From NCBI RefSeq assembly GCF_014203895.1, contig NZ_JACHJY010000005.1, positions 558,001 through 622,000 on the forward strand: a stretch of 64,000 bases of DNA, in the 5' to 3' direction. Both the position numbers and the translations under genes were made by a program. The DNA comes from Streptomyces nymphaeiformis (GTDB lineage Bacteria; Actinomycetota; Actinomycetes; Streptomycetales; Streptomycetaceae). Positions 31,878-41,312 of the stretch are shown here, one piece after another. Numbering within the stretch: the stretch's first letter is position 1; every line of letters begins with the position of its first letter. The notes under the pieces were generated by a model. It saw nothing but the letters and a program-made list of their open reading frames with translations, was not told the origin of the DNA and did not search any database.

Positions 31878-33851
31878 TTAGGCGGTGAGCTCCTGGTGCA
31901 GCGCCTCGCTCAGCCGGGCCGCCCGCTCGGCGACCTCCGCCGGGCCCAGCTCCACCGCGCGGTCGCACCAGCGACGCCCCTCGGTGAGCTCGCCCCGGCG
32001 CGCCGCGAGCAGAGCGAGCCGCAGCGCCGCGCGGCCGTGGCCGGCCCGGGCCGCGCGGGTCCACCAGAGGGCGGCCTCCCGCTCGCTGCCCTCGCGGGCG
32101 AGCAGCAGCCCGAGGTTGAAGGCGCCGTTGCGGCTGCCCGCCTCGGCGGCCTCGCGGTACCAGCGGTCGGCCTCCGCCAGGTCGCCGCGCCCGGCGGCGA
32201 GCATCCCGACCCGCACCTGGGCGCGCCGGTGGCCCTGCTGGGCGGCCCGCTCGTACCACTCCTCGCACTCGGACTTCTCCTCGCGGGGCGCGCCGAGCAC
32301 GGCGGGGCCGGGCTCGGGGCGGCGCGCGTCGAGCACCGAGGCGAGCCGGAAGGCGGCCTCGGCGCTGCCGCCGCCGGCCGCGCAGCGCAGGTGCCGCTCG
32401 GCGGTCTGCTCGTCGCCGTCCCGCAGGGCGGCGATGCCGACCTGGAGGGCGGCCTCGGTGTGTCCGGCGGCCGCGGCCCGCTCGTACCAGACGAGGGCCG
32501 TGCGGTCGTCGTCGCGCCCGGCGTGCAGGATGCCCAGGTTGAAGGCGGCGTCGACGCTGCCGGCCTCGGCGGCCTTGGAGAACCAGGGCTCGGCGCCGTT
32601 GGCGTCGCCGGCCTGGAGGAGCAGCACGGCGAGCGCGTTGGCGGCCTCGCGGTGGCCGGCGTAGGCGGCGCGTCGGTACCACTGCTCGGCCTGCGGGATG
32701 CGGTCCTGGGCGGCGCAGAGCAGCCCGAGGTTGTAGGCGCCGTTCACGTCGCCGGCGTCCATGGCGGCCCGGTACCAGCGCTCGGCGGTCTGCTGCTCGC
32801 CGCGGGCGGCGTGCAGGGCGCCGAGGGCGTTGGCGGCGTTGCCGTCGCCGTCCTGGGCGGCGCGCAGCCACCACACGGCGGCGCTCTCCTCGTCGCCCGC
32901 GTCGCGGAGCAGGAAGCCGAGGGCGCAGGCGGCCTTCGCCTCGCCCTCCTTGGCGGAGCTGAGGTACCAGCGGCCGGCCTCCTTGAGCTCGCCGCGGTGC
33001 TCCAGGATCGCGCCCAGGTGGAGCGCGGCGCGCCGGTGGCCGCGCGCGGCGGCCTGCCGGAACCACTGCTCGGCCTCGGCGGCCTCTCCCGCGCGCTCGC
33101 CGGCGGGCTGCCCGGGTACGGCGGTGCCGGTCACGGCCGCGCCGGAGGGCACGACGGGCCTGGTGCCGGGGACCCGGAGCCGGGTGCCGGTCTCGTGCGG
33201 GCCGCGGGTGGTCTCGGTGACGCGGCGCTCCAGGGCGAGGGCGAGGCGGTACGCGGCCTCGCGGTGGCCCTGTTCGGCGGCGGCGCGCAGCCAGCGCTCG
33301 GCGCCGACGTCGCTGCGGTGCTCCAGGAGGTCGGCGAGGGCGTACGCGCCGAGGGCGTGGCCCTGCTCGGCGGCCTGGCGCAGCCAGTACTCGGCGGCCG
33401 GCTCGTCGCCGCGCTCGCGGTGGTGGCGGCCGAGGGCGTGGGCGGCGGGTGCGGAGCCCGCGACGGCGGCGACGCGCCACCAGCCGGCGGCCTCGTCGGG
33501 GTAGCCGCGCTGGTGCAGCAGGACGCCGAGGTTGTTGGCGGCGGCCCGGTCCCCCTCGGCGGTGGCGCCGCGCAGGTAGGGCTCGGCGCCGTCGAGGTCG
33601 CCGCGGCGCAGCAGCAGCGCGCCGAGCGCGCTCATCGAGGCGAGGTCGCCCTGCTCGGCGGCCCGTCGGTGCCGGGCCTCGGTCTCGGTCTCGGTCTCGG
33701 CGTCGGTGTCGGTGTCGGCGTCTGCGGTGGTGTCGACGGCCGCATCGACGGCCCCCACTGCCTCGATGATCTCGTCTGCGGCGTTCCTGGCGTGCCGCTG
33801 CACAAACCGCCCTGTCTCCAACAGAGTTGCCCTGTCCCCCATAAATACCAT
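31878..33851 (-). CDS. Sel1/TPR-repeat protein
   Basis: A 657-residue protein made almost wholly of Sel1-like repeats, about 14 units of some 36-38 residues. Repeat cores read like AANNLGVLLHQRG, GAYNLGLLCAAQD and AAFNLGILHAGRD. Residues about 40-58 form an acidic Asp/Glu-Thr tract encoded by tandem GTC/GAC-type codons. Such solenoids bind protein partners; in Streptomyces the partner is unknown. The start ATG at 33849-33851 was kept although the ribosome-binding site is weak; ATG 33842 is an alternative. It lies between two identical tRNA genes on the same strand. Confidence 0.85.
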   Translation of the reverse strand: MVFMGDRATLLETGRFVQRHARNAADEIIEAVGAVDAAVDTTADADTDTDAETETETEARHRRAAEQGDLASMSALGALLLRRGDLDGAEPYLRGATAEGDRAAANNLGVLLHQRGYPDEAAGWWRVAAVAGSAPAAHALGRHHRERGDEPAAEYWLRQAAEQGHALGAYALADLLEHRSDVGAERWLRAAAEQGHREAAYRLALALERRVTETTRGPHETGTRLRVPGTRPVVPSGAAVTGTAVPGQPAGERAGEAAEAEQWFRQAAARGHRRAALHLGAILEHRGELKEAGRWYLSSAKEGEAKAACALGFLLRDAGDEESAAVWWLRAAQDGDGNAANALGALHAARGEQQTAERWYRAAMDAGDVNGAYNLGLLCAAQDRIPQAEQWYRRAAYAGHREAANALAVLLLQAGDANGAEPWFSKAAEAGSVDAAFNLGILHAGRDDDRTALVWYERAAAAGHTEAALQVGIAALRDGDEQTAERHLRCAAGGGSAEAAFRLASVLDARRPEPGPAVLGAPREEKSECEEWYERAAQQGHRRAQVRVGMLAAGRGDLAEADRWYREAAEAGSRNGAFNLGLLLAREGSEREAALWWTRAARAGHGRAALRLALLAARRGELTEGRRWCDRAVELGPAEVAERAARLSEALHQELTA

Positions 33852-33881
33852 CGTCGCACCACCCGCAACCCGAGCACACCT

Positions 33882-33887
33882 GGTATA
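33882..33887 (-). promoter_or_regulatory. Possible -10 element of the Sel1-repeat gene
   Basis: TATACC on the minus strand inside the palindrome GGTATACC, about 30 bases before the start. No convincing -35 is seen. The remaining bases up to 34011 show no gene. Confidence 0.3.
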
Positions 33888-34011
33888 CCGCAGCCAGTGA
33901 GGTCACTCAGCGTTTTGTCGACATGCCCACAGAGAGACAAGTCAAACACGACTCACGCCAACTCGCCCCTTCCCTACCGCCCTTCGGCACCCCCCGGCAC
34001 GCCGACACACG

Positions 34012-34047
34012 ACAAGGGCCCGGATCCTTATGGATCCGAGCCCTTGT
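34012..34047 (-). terminator. Terminator of the second tRNA-Met gene
   Basis: A 16-base stem with one mismatch (34012-34027 with 34032-34047) and TTAT loop, just beyond the 3' end of the second tRNA. Its core GGCCCGGATCC resembles the hairpin after the first tRNA. Confidence 0.7.
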
Positions 34048-34053
34048 CCTGAG

Positions 34054-34127
34054 TAGCGGGGACAGGATTTGAACCTGCGACCTCTGGGTTATGAGCCCAG
34101 CGAGCTACCGAGCTGCTCCACCCCGCG
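34054..34127 (-). tRNA. tRNA-Met (CAT), initiator type, copy 2
   Basis: Identical over 74 bases to the gene at 31758-31831, with the same CAT anticodon, GGG/CCC anticodon stem and unpaired first base. Flanking identity extends a few bases on each side (TGAG before and GTCGGTGAACC after, in + orientation), showing recent duplication or gene conversion. Confidence 0.93.
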
Positions 34128-34172
34128 TCGGTGAACCAACAGTATCACGACGCGGGGATGGAAAAGCTCAGG

Positions 34173-37076
34173 TCAGCCGCCTGACCCGGGCGTCTTGAGC
34201 TTCGCTCCGGCGTCCGCGGCCCGCTGAAGCGCCGCCTGGAGGTCCTCCTGGGCCTTGCCGTACGCGGTCCAGTCGCCCTTCTGCAGAGCGGCCTGGCCGG
34301 CGTCGTACGCCTTCTGGGCGTCGGCGATGGCCTGCTTGAGGGCCGCGTCGTTCGAGGCCGGCGGCTGGGTCGTGCCGGGCGGCTTCGTGGTGCCCGGCGG
34401 GGTCGTCGGCGCGGTGGGCGCCTCCACCCCGAAGACCGCGTTGAGCGCCTGGGTGAGGGTGTCCTCGAACACCGTGGTGTCCTTGGTGGTGTCGCCCTCC
34501 GGCTGGTCCGCGTCCACGTACGACACCGCGACCTTCTTCAGGAGCGGGTAGAGCGCGTTGCGTCCCTGGGCGTACACCGGCTCCACGTACAGGAACCCGC
34601 CGTCGAGCGGCACGGTCAGCAGGTTGCCGTACTGGATGTCGGAGTCGGCGCCCTTCATGTCCCGGACGAAGGTGGCGACCGAGGGCAGACCGTTGAGCTT
34701 GCTCTGCACCTGGGCCGGGCCCGGCACGTCCGAGGTGACCCGCAGCAGTCTCAGCCGGCCGTACTCCTTGCTGGTGGCGTCGGCGTCGACCGCCATGAAG
34801 GCGCCCAGGTTGGGCCGCCCGTTCGGCGTGAACGTCGTCGTCAGCGAGAAGCGCTGCGCCGTGTCCCCGGGCATCTTCATGCTCAGGTAGTACGGCGGGA
34901 CCGCGTTGCCGTCCTTGTTGGTCGGGTCGTCCGGCACCTGCCAGGCGTCCGAGCCGCTGTAGAACTGCGCGGGGTCGGTGACGTGGTAGCGGGTCAGCAG
35001 CTCGCGCTGGACCTTGAACATGTCCTGCGGGTAGCGCAGGTGCGCGAGCAGGTCGCCCTTGATCTCGGACTTCGGCTCGACGGTGCCCGGGAAGGCCTTC
35101 ATCCAGGTCTTCAGGACCGGGTCCTGGGTGTCCCACTCGTAGAGCTTCACCGTGCCGTCGTAGGCGTCGACGGTGGCCTTCACCGAGTTGCGGATGTAGT
35201 TGACCTGGTTCTGCTGGGCGACGACCGTGCGCTGCTGGTTGCCGACGGTCAGCGAGTCGGCCGTGGTGTCGCCGAGCGTGGTGCGCGAGGCGTACGGGTA
35301 GCCGTTGGTCGTGGTGTAGGCGTCGACGATCCACTGGATCCGGCCGTCGACGACCGCCGGGTAGGCGTCGCCGTCGATGGTCAGCCAGGGCGCGACGGCC
35401 TCGACGCGCTCCTTGGGCGTGCGGTTGTAGAGGATCCGCGAGCCGTCGCCGATGGCCCCCGAGTAGAGGATCTGCGGCTCGCTGAAGGCCACCGCGTACG
35501 CGGCGCGGTTGAAGGTGTTGGAGAGGCTGACGCCGCTCTTCTCCTTGTAGCTGGTGGTCTTCTCGCCGTTCTCCTCGTAGTCCAGCTCCTTCTGCGGGCC
35601 GCCCACGATCGAGTACTGGTCGGTCTTCTCGCCGTAGTAGATCCGCTGCTGGTACGTGCCGAGCGTGCCGGTCGTCGGCAGTCCGGACTCGGTGAAGACC
35701 GGGGAGCCGTTGGCGTCCGTGTGCGTGCCCGAGGCCAGGATCGCGCCGTAGCCGTGGGTGTAGGTGAAGTGGTCGTTGATCCAGTTCCGCTTCGGGATGC
35801 CCTTGATGTTGAGCTCGCGCAGACCGACGACGGTGTCCTTGCCGGCGTAGCGGTCGACGTCCAGGGTCGTCGGGAACTGGTAGTACTTCCGCTTCTGCTC
35901 CAGCTGCTGGAACGTGGGCGACACGATGTTCGGGTCGAGGAGGCGGTAGCTGGCCGCCGTGTCGGCGTCCGCCCGCAGCGTGTCCTTGGCCTTGACCGTC
36001 GACTTGCCCGAGTAGTTCTCGGCCTTCGTCCCGTCGATCGCGTACGCCTTGCGGGTCGCGTCGATGTTCTTCTGGATGTACGGCGCTTCCTTGGCCTGCT
36101 CGTTCGGCTGGACCTGGAACTTCTGCACGATGGCCGGGTACAGGCCGCCGATCAGGATCGCGGAGAGCACCATCAGGCCGAAGCCGATCACCGGCAGCTG
36201 CCAGGTGCGGCGCCAGAGCGTCGCGAAGAACAGCAGGGCGCAGATGACGGCGATGCAGAACAGGATGGTCTTCGCCGGCAGGTACGCGTTGGCGTCGACG
36301 TACCGCAGGCCCGTCCAGTTGCCGGTGGCCTTGAAGTCACTGGACTTCACCGCCAGGCCGTACCGGTCGAGCCAGTACGCGACGGCCTTGAGTGCGACGA
36401 AGAGGCCGAGCAGCACCGAGAGGTGACCGGTGGCCGCGGCGGTGGCACGCGCGCCCGGGCTGGTGATCCGCAGCCCGCCGTACAGGTAGTGCGTGATCGC
36501 CGCGGCGATCAGCGACAGGACGACGGCGGCGAAGCCGAACGCGAGGAGGAAGCGGTACCAGGGCAGGTCGAAGGCGTAGAACGACACGTCGAGGTCGAAC
36601 TGCGGATCCTTCTGGCCGAACTCCACGCCGTTGACCCACATGAGCCAGGTGCGCCACTGGCCGGACGCGGAGGCGCCGGCGATCAGGGCCACCAGGGCGG
36701 TGACCGCGAGCAGCACCCACTTCTTGAAGGGCGCCAGACCCATCCGGTACCGGTCGAGGCTCTGCTGCTCCAGGGACATCGCGCTGAGCGGCGGCCGCAG
36801 CCGGTACGCCAGCCAGATGTTGAAGCCGACGGCGATCCCCATCAGCAGACCGAAGACCGCGAAGAGGCCGATCTTGGTCCACAGGGTGGTGGTGAACACG
36901 GACGAGTAGTGGACCGAGCGGTACCAGAGCCAGTCCGTCCAGAACCCGGCGAACATCACGAACGCCATGGCCAGAACGGCCAGCACCCCGAGTGTCATGA
37001 GCAGGGTGCGGGCCCGCCGGGACGGCCGGCCGACTCTCATCCTTGGCCCGGACGGGCCTTGGCCGCGGTCCGGCAT
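34173..37076 (-). CDS. UPF0182 family membrane protein
   Basis: A protein of about 967 residues with seven membrane helices in the first 320 residues and a large extracytoplasmic region after them. The phrases FWTDWLWYRSVHYSSVF and the later WINDHFTYTHGYG are typical of UPF0182, a family widespread in actinobacteria and some cyanobacteria with no established role. The C-terminus has a Pro/Thr-rich linker and a short helical Ala/Gln repeat (about residues 890-960). The start was placed at ATG 37074-37076; upstream methionines extend into the promoter region shared with the divergent gene. Confidence 0.9.
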   Translation of the reverse strand: MPDRGQGPSGPRMRVGRPSRRARTLLMTLGVLAVLAMAFVMFAGFWTDWLWYRSVHYSSVFTTTLWTKIGLFAVFGLLMGIAVGFNIWLAYRLRPPLSAMSLEQQSLDRYRMGLAPFKKWVLLAVTALVALIAGASASGQWRTWLMWVNGVEFGQKDPQFDLDVSFYAFDLPWYRFLLAFGFAAVVLSLIAAAITHYLYGGLRITSPGARATAAATGHLSVLLGLFVALKAVAYWLDRYGLAVKSSDFKATGNWTGLRYVDANAYLPAKTILFCIAVICALLFFATLWRRTWQLPVIGFGLMVLSAILIGGLYPAIVQKFQVQPNEQAKEAPYIQKNIDATRKAYAIDGTKAENYSGKSTVKAKDTLRADADTAASYRLLDPNIVSPTFQQLEQKRKYYQFPTTLDVDRYAGKDTVVGLRELNIKGIPKRNWINDHFTYTHGYGAILASGTHTDANGSPVFTESGLPTTGTLGTYQQRIYYGEKTDQYSIVGGPQKELDYEENGEKTTSYKEKSGVSLSNTFNRAAYAVAFSEPQILYSGAIGDGSRILYNRTPKERVEAVAPWLTIDGDAYPAVVDGRIQWIVDAYTTTNGYPYASRTTLGDTTADSLTVGNQQRTVVAQQNQVNYIRNSVKATVDAYDGTVKLYEWDTQDPVLKTWMKAFPGTVEPKSEIKGDLLAHLRYPQDMFKVQRELLTRYHVTDPAQFYSGSDAWQVPDDPTNKDGNAVPPYYLSMKMPGDTAQRFSLTTTFTPNGRPNLGAFMAVDADATSKEYGRLRLLRVTSDVPGPAQVQSKLNGLPSVATFVRDMKGADSDIQYGNLLTVPLDGGFLYVEPVYAQGRNALYPLLKKVAVSYVDADQPEGDTTKDTTVFEDTLTQALNAVFGVEAPTAPTTPPGTTKPPGTTQPPASNDAALKQAIADAQKAYDAGQAALQKGDWTAYGKAQEDLQAALQRAADAGAKLKTPGSGG

Positions 37077-37230
37077 CTGGAAAGCCAACGTGCGCCCCTC
37101 GATGTTGATGCGTCTGAAAGCGTTTGATGCGTCTGCAAGCAGGCCCCGCGATCGTAGAGCCCACTGATGCAACTTACTGAGGCTTTACCTAGTTCCCGAC
37201 TTCCGGGGAAGAGGAGGCAGGATATTGGTC

Positions 37231-37782
37231 ATGTCCAACGTTTCCCCCTCCGGCCCGGCAATGGCCGCGAGCCCCCTCACCCGCGCCGTGCTCGAGATCG
37301 ACGAGTACGCGTCGGGCCTCGGCTGGGACCAGCCCGCCCGCCTGTTCGCCCTGGTCGACACCGCTCGACTGCGCGCCCAGGAGCCCAAGCTCGCCTCCCA
37401 GCTCGGCCTGGGCGACGACGCCACCGCCTACACCCCGATCGAGCAGGACAAGCTGCCGCGCGGCAAGGCCCTCGACGAGTTCCTCGGCACGATCGCCTGG
37501 CCCAAGGCCGTGGCAGGCTGCGCCCTGACCGTGGAGCGGCTCATGCTGCCCCCGTCGGCCGAGGCCCAGGTCCCGCAGGGCCTGAACGAGAAGCAGCTCG
37601 CCAAGTGGGTCGCCGGGCACCCGGACCGCCAGGAGGTCCGGATGACCGTGGCCGTGCTGCGGGACGGCGCCCGCGAAGCGGCGATCCGGCTGCGCGAGAA
37701 GGACTCCCCGACCGAGGTGCTGACCGGCCCCGACCTGGTGCCGGGCCTCGCCGAGGCACTGGCGGCGACCTTCGAGAGCTGA
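37231..37782 (+). CDS. PPA1309-family conserved protein
   Basis: A 183-residue cytoplasmic protein of the actinobacterial PPA1309 family. Its opening (SPLTRAVLEIDEYASGLGWDQP) and central WPKAVAGCALTVERLMLP are recognisable, but no catalytic residues are evident. Function unknown. It diverges from the UPF0182 gene. GAGGAGG at 37211-37217 fits a TTG at 37225 slightly better in spacing, but the ATG at 37231 is the more usual start. It is followed by a very strong hairpin. Confidence 0.8.
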   Translation: MSNVSPSGPAMAASPLTRAVLEIDEYASGLGWDQPARLFALVDTARLRAQEPKLASQLGLGDDATAYTPIEQDKLPRGKALDEFLGTIAWPKAVAGCALTVERLMLPPSAEAQVPQGLNEKQLAKWVAGHPDRQEVRMTVAVLRDGAREAAIRLREKDSPTEVLTGPDLVPGLAEALAATFES

Positions 37783-37792
37783 GAGCCCGTAC

Positions 37793-37843
37793 GTACGGGG
37801 AAGGGGTGCCCGGTCGTGTCGACCGGGCACCCCTTCCCCGTAC
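37793..37843. terminator. Bidirectional terminator with 23-base perfect stem
   Basis: Arms 37793-37815 and 37821-37843 are perfectly complementary over 23 bases with a GTGTC loop, between two convergent genes. The stem starts GTACGGGGAAGGGG. Confidence 0.9.
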
Positions 37844-37858
37844 TTCTGGATCTTGGAG

Positions 37859-38947
37859 CTAGCTCTTCGAGCAGCTCGGCAGCGACTTCACGTCGCCCTT
37901 GCGGATCTTCTCCAGCGACTTCGTGGCGTCGTCGATCGTGTTCACCTTGATCAGGGTGAGCCCGGCGGGCGTGTCCGCGGCGGCCGACTCGCAGTTGTCG
38001 GCCGGGGTGAGGAAGTACTCGGCACCCGCGTTCCGCGCGCCGACCAGCTTCATCTCGATGCCGCCGATCGGGCCGACCTGGCCCTTGTCGTCGATGGTGC
38101 CGGTGCCGGCGACGAACCGGCCGTCGGTGAGGCTCTCCGGGGTGAGCTTGTCGACGATGCCGAGGGCGAACATCAGACCGGCGCTGGGGCCGCCCACGTC
38201 GGCCAGCTTGATGTCGATCGTGAACGGGAAGACGTGGTCGGTGCCGGCCTGGATGCCGACGACGGCCCGGTCGCCCTCCTCGGAGGTGGTGGTCCTGATG
38301 ACCACCTTCCGGGTGACGGTGGGCTCCTTGTGGGCCTTCTCGGCGGCCGCCGCCTCCTTGGCGGGGACGATCGTGAACTCGACGTCCTGGCCCGGCTTCC
38401 GCTTCGTCACCTGCTTGGCGACGTCGGCCTGCTCCTTGACCGGCACGCCGTCGACGGCCTTGATGACGTCCCCGGCGTGCAGCTTGCCCTCGGCCGGGGC
38501 GCCCTTGACGACGGTGGCGACGACGACCCGGGCCACCACCGGGATGTCCAGCTCCTTGAGGGCCGCCACCTTGGCGCTCTCCTGGGACTGGCTGAACTCC
38601 TCGGCGTTCTCCTGGCTCGACTGCTCCTCGGTCTTGCCGTCCGGGTAGAGCGTGTCGTGCGGCACCACCACGTTGTCGTGGGCCAGCCATCCGTAGACGG
38701 CCTCGACGGCGTTCATCTTGTAGTCCGCGCTGGTGACCCGGACCGTCGTCATGTTGAGGTGACCGTCGGTCGGGTAGGTCTTGCGACCGGAGATCTGAAG
38801 GACCGGTTCTCCCTTGACCTCACCGAGGGTGTTGACCGTGGGACCCGGGCTCATCTCCGCGTACGGCACCGGGATCAGGACGCCCGCGATGAGCAGACAG
38901 ATCAGGACCAGGGTGGAGGCGAGCATCGTCGCGGTGCGGCGTGGCAT
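37859..38947 (-). CDS. Membrane-anchored PDZ-Lon-type (S16) serine protease
   Basis: A 362-residue protein with one N-terminal membrane helix (about residues 7-27), a PDZ domain (about residues 130-200) and a C-terminal Lon-type proteolytic domain. The catalytic dyad is S255 in GGPSAGL and K300 in EMKLVGARNAG. Related proteins are the YlbL-type proteases of Gram-positive bacteria, with the active site outside the cell. It is convergent with the PPA1309 gene. Substrates in Streptomyces are unknown. Confidence 0.88.
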   Translation of the reverse strand: MPRRTATMLASTLVLICLLIAGVLIPVPYAEMSPGPTVNTLGEVKGEPVLQISGRKTYPTDGHLNMTTVRVTSADYKMNAVEAVYGWLAHDNVVVPHDTLYPDGKTEEQSSQENAEEFSQSQESAKVAALKELDIPVVARVVVATVVKGAPAEGKLHAGDVIKAVDGVPVKEQADVAKQVTKRKPGQDVEFTIVPAKEAAAAEKAHKEPTVTRKVVIRTTTSEEGDRAVVGIQAGTDHVFPFTIDIKLADVGGPSAGLMFALGIVDKLTPESLTDGRFVAGTGTIDDKGQVGPIGGIEMKLVGARNAGAEYFLTPADNCESAAADTPAGLTLIKVNTIDDATKSLEKIRKGDVKSLPSCSKS

Positions 38948-39013
38948 GGAACGACAGTACGGGACTCGCCTGTGGGTGCACCCCTGGGGCGGTCCGTACG
39001 AGGCGGCTCCGCG

Positions 39014-39244
39014 TCAGCCGGACGGCGAGGTGGTGACGGCCGAGGCCGTCGCGGCCGGTTCGCGCTCGGGCCGAACGGAATCGGCGGTCGTGATGTGGGA
39101 CCGCTCCATGGCGTCCCGGAAGCGTGCGTAGCCGGCAAGTTCCGCCACGTCGCCTATCGTCTTGTTCCTCGAAGCCCAGCTTCCCCATATCGCCGCGCCG
39201 ACGACTGCGAAAAGCGGAATCAGCAACCAGGCCAGCGCTGCCAT
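39014..39244 (-). CDS. Small single-pass membrane protein
   Basis: A 76-residue protein with one N-terminal membrane helix (LAWLLIPLFAVVGAAIWGSW, residues 4-23) and a charged, Ser/Thr-rich tail. A strong GGGAGG precedes the ATG. I do not recognise a family beyond its wide presence in Streptomyces. It lies 66 bases upstream of the PDZ protease on the same strand, so the two may share a transcript. Confidence 0.7.
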   Translation of the reverse strand: MAALAWLLIPLFAVVGAAIWGSWASRNKTIGDVAELAGYARFRDAMERSHITTADSVRPEREPAATASAVTTSPSG

Positions 39245-39380
39245 CCCGACCTCCCATCCCCAGTGAGTTGATCAGCAGACTGTTTCATCTGTGGGACCAA
39301 CGCTCGCGCGTGGGGGGCGGTTACGCAAATCGGGCGTTCGACTACGCCCTGTCGGCGCGTCGCCTTGCGGCCCTAGCAGG

Positions 39381-39420
39381 CCCCCACCCTCCCCCAGACT
39401 TCGTCCGGGGGGACCCCCAA
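39381..39420. repeat. Streptomyces-type palindromic intergenic repeat, copy 1
   Basis: C- and G-runs (TCCCCC 39390-39395, GGGGGA 39408-39413) flank ACTTCGTC and are followed by CCCCC. The same plan recurs at 57646-57688 inside adnB. The rest of the 39245-39435 gap shows no gene. Confidence 0.6.
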
Positions 39421-39435
39421 GCCGGGGGCGAAGGC

Positions 39436-39897
<462 letters not shown>

Positions 39898-39989
39898 GCG
39901 CCCATGGTGCCGCACGGCTCCGACATCCGGTAAGGGACCTTTCGACCTGTGGACGAGACCCTCCGTAGGAGGGTCCTACAAGCCGCCCG

Positions 39990-41099
39990 CTACAGCCCCC
40001 GTCGCTTCCGCATCTGCCGGACCAGGGCCGCCGTGCCGAGCAGCGCCACCGTCGCGCCGGCCGCTCCGGCCGCCGTCGCGTCCTTGCGGCCCAGGCGGCG
40101 GCCGGCGACCGTGTGACGGCCCTCGACCTCCTCCAGGAGCGCGGCGAGGACCTCCTCGTTCGTCCACCTGGGGCGCCAGCCGGCGTCGTGCAGCCGTCCG
40201 ACGCTCACCACCCAGGGGTGCATGGTGTAGGCGAGGTCGCCCGCCGGGGACGGGGTGAGCCCGATCCGGTGGAGGCGGGCCGCGGTGCCGAGGGCGACCG
40301 CGGAGGGCAGCTCCATGCGCCGGATCCCGGAGAGCTCCTCGACCTCCTCCTGTTCGAGCCAGCCCTCGCAGCCGACCGCGAACTCCCCGTCGACCTTCTC
40401 CAGGGCCGCGTACTCCAGGGCGCTGACCAGGTCCTCGACGTGGCAGAACTGCCAGGTGGGCCGGGAGCCGGCGACGACGAGCAGCCGGGGCGACTCGAAG
40501 TAGCGGGTCAGCGCCGTGTCCGTACCGCCGACGAGGACGGCGGGGCGGACCACGGTGACGTTCAGGCCGGGGTGGGCGCGGGGGGCGCGGCGGCCCAGTC
40601 GCTCGATCTCCAGCATGTCGCCGACGCCGGTGGCCTCCGCCGTCGCCCTGAGCTCGGCGTCCTCGGAGAGCGGGATGTCGTTGTCGGGCAGGGCGCCGTA
40701 GACCATCGCGGAGGTGCAGAGCACCACCCGGTGGACCCCGGCCGCCGCGGCGGCGGTCAGCACGGTCTGCGTGCCGCGCACGTTGTAGGCCGTCCGGGCG
40801 GCGGGGTCGGTCTCCAGGTCGAGGTCGACGGCGAGGTGCACGACGACGTCCGCGCCGCGCAGCTTCTCGGCGATGGCCGGGTCGCGCACGTCGAGGATGT
40901 GCCACTGCGCCTCCTCGACCTCGCCCCGGCGCTCGTCGATGGCGATGACCCGCTTGATCTCGTCGGAGGCGGCGAGGCGTCTGGTCAGCAGGTCACCGAC
41001 ACCGGAAGCGGCGCCGGTGACCGCGACGACGGGTCCGCGCACGGCGGACCGGGTTGAGTGGTTTCGCGCTCCGCGAACCTGTGGATCTGGGGAACTCAC
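39990..41099 (-). CDS. NAD-dependent epimerase/dehydratase (SDR) with C-terminal tail
   Basis: A 369-residue extended SDR protein. VVAVTGAASGVGDLLTRRLA carries the cofactor glycines, ILDVRD the acidic residue, and LCTSAMVYG the Ser. The expected Tyr-x-x-x-Lys is not clear: the aligned stretch reads VGDMLEIERLGRR, so catalysis is doubtful and a binding role is possible. The end has a short hydrophobic helix and RKRRGL tail. GTG 41097-41099 was chosen for its GGAG at 7 bases; ATG 41136-41138 is an alternative. It diverges from the zincin-like gene. Confidence 0.75.
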   Translation of the reverse strand: MSSPDPQVRGARNHSTRSAVRGPVVAVTGAASGVGDLLTRRLAASDEIKRVIAIDERRGEVEEAQWHILDVRDPAIAEKLRGADVVVHLAVDLDLETDPAARTAYNVRGTQTVLTAAAAAGVHRVVLCTSAMVYGALPDNDIPLSEDAELRATAEATGVGDMLEIERLGRRAPRAHPGLNVTVVRPAVLVGGTDTALTRYFESPRLLVVAGSRPTWQFCHVEDLVSALEYAALEKVDGEFAVGCEGWLEQEEVEELSGIRRMELPSAVALGTAARLHRIGLTPSPAGDLAYTMHPWVVSVGRLHDAGWRPRWTNEEVLAALLEEVEGRHTVAGRRLGRKDATAAGAAGATVALLGTAALVRQMRKRRGL

Positions 41100-41312
41100 C
41101 GGGCGTCTCCAGCGGTTGTCTTCAGTACGTACGCGCATGACGCGTACGGACCAGGTGGCGTCCATCCTGCCGCAGGGCACGGCCCGGCGGAGCACCGAGC
41201 CCATTTCCGGCCCGGATGTCTACGCTGGTGGTGTGCGGGGCCTGTCCGACAGGCCCTGGTCGGGCAGTCGCCGTCGGCAGGAGGCCGGCGGCCCTACGAG
41301 CCGAGGAAACCT

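Noticed and set aside
33676..33730. Tandem GTCTCG/GTCGGT microrepeat, first taken for a CRISPR-like or regulatory repeat
   Set aside because: It is the coding sequence of the acidic Thr/Glu/Asp tract of the Sel1-repeat protein.
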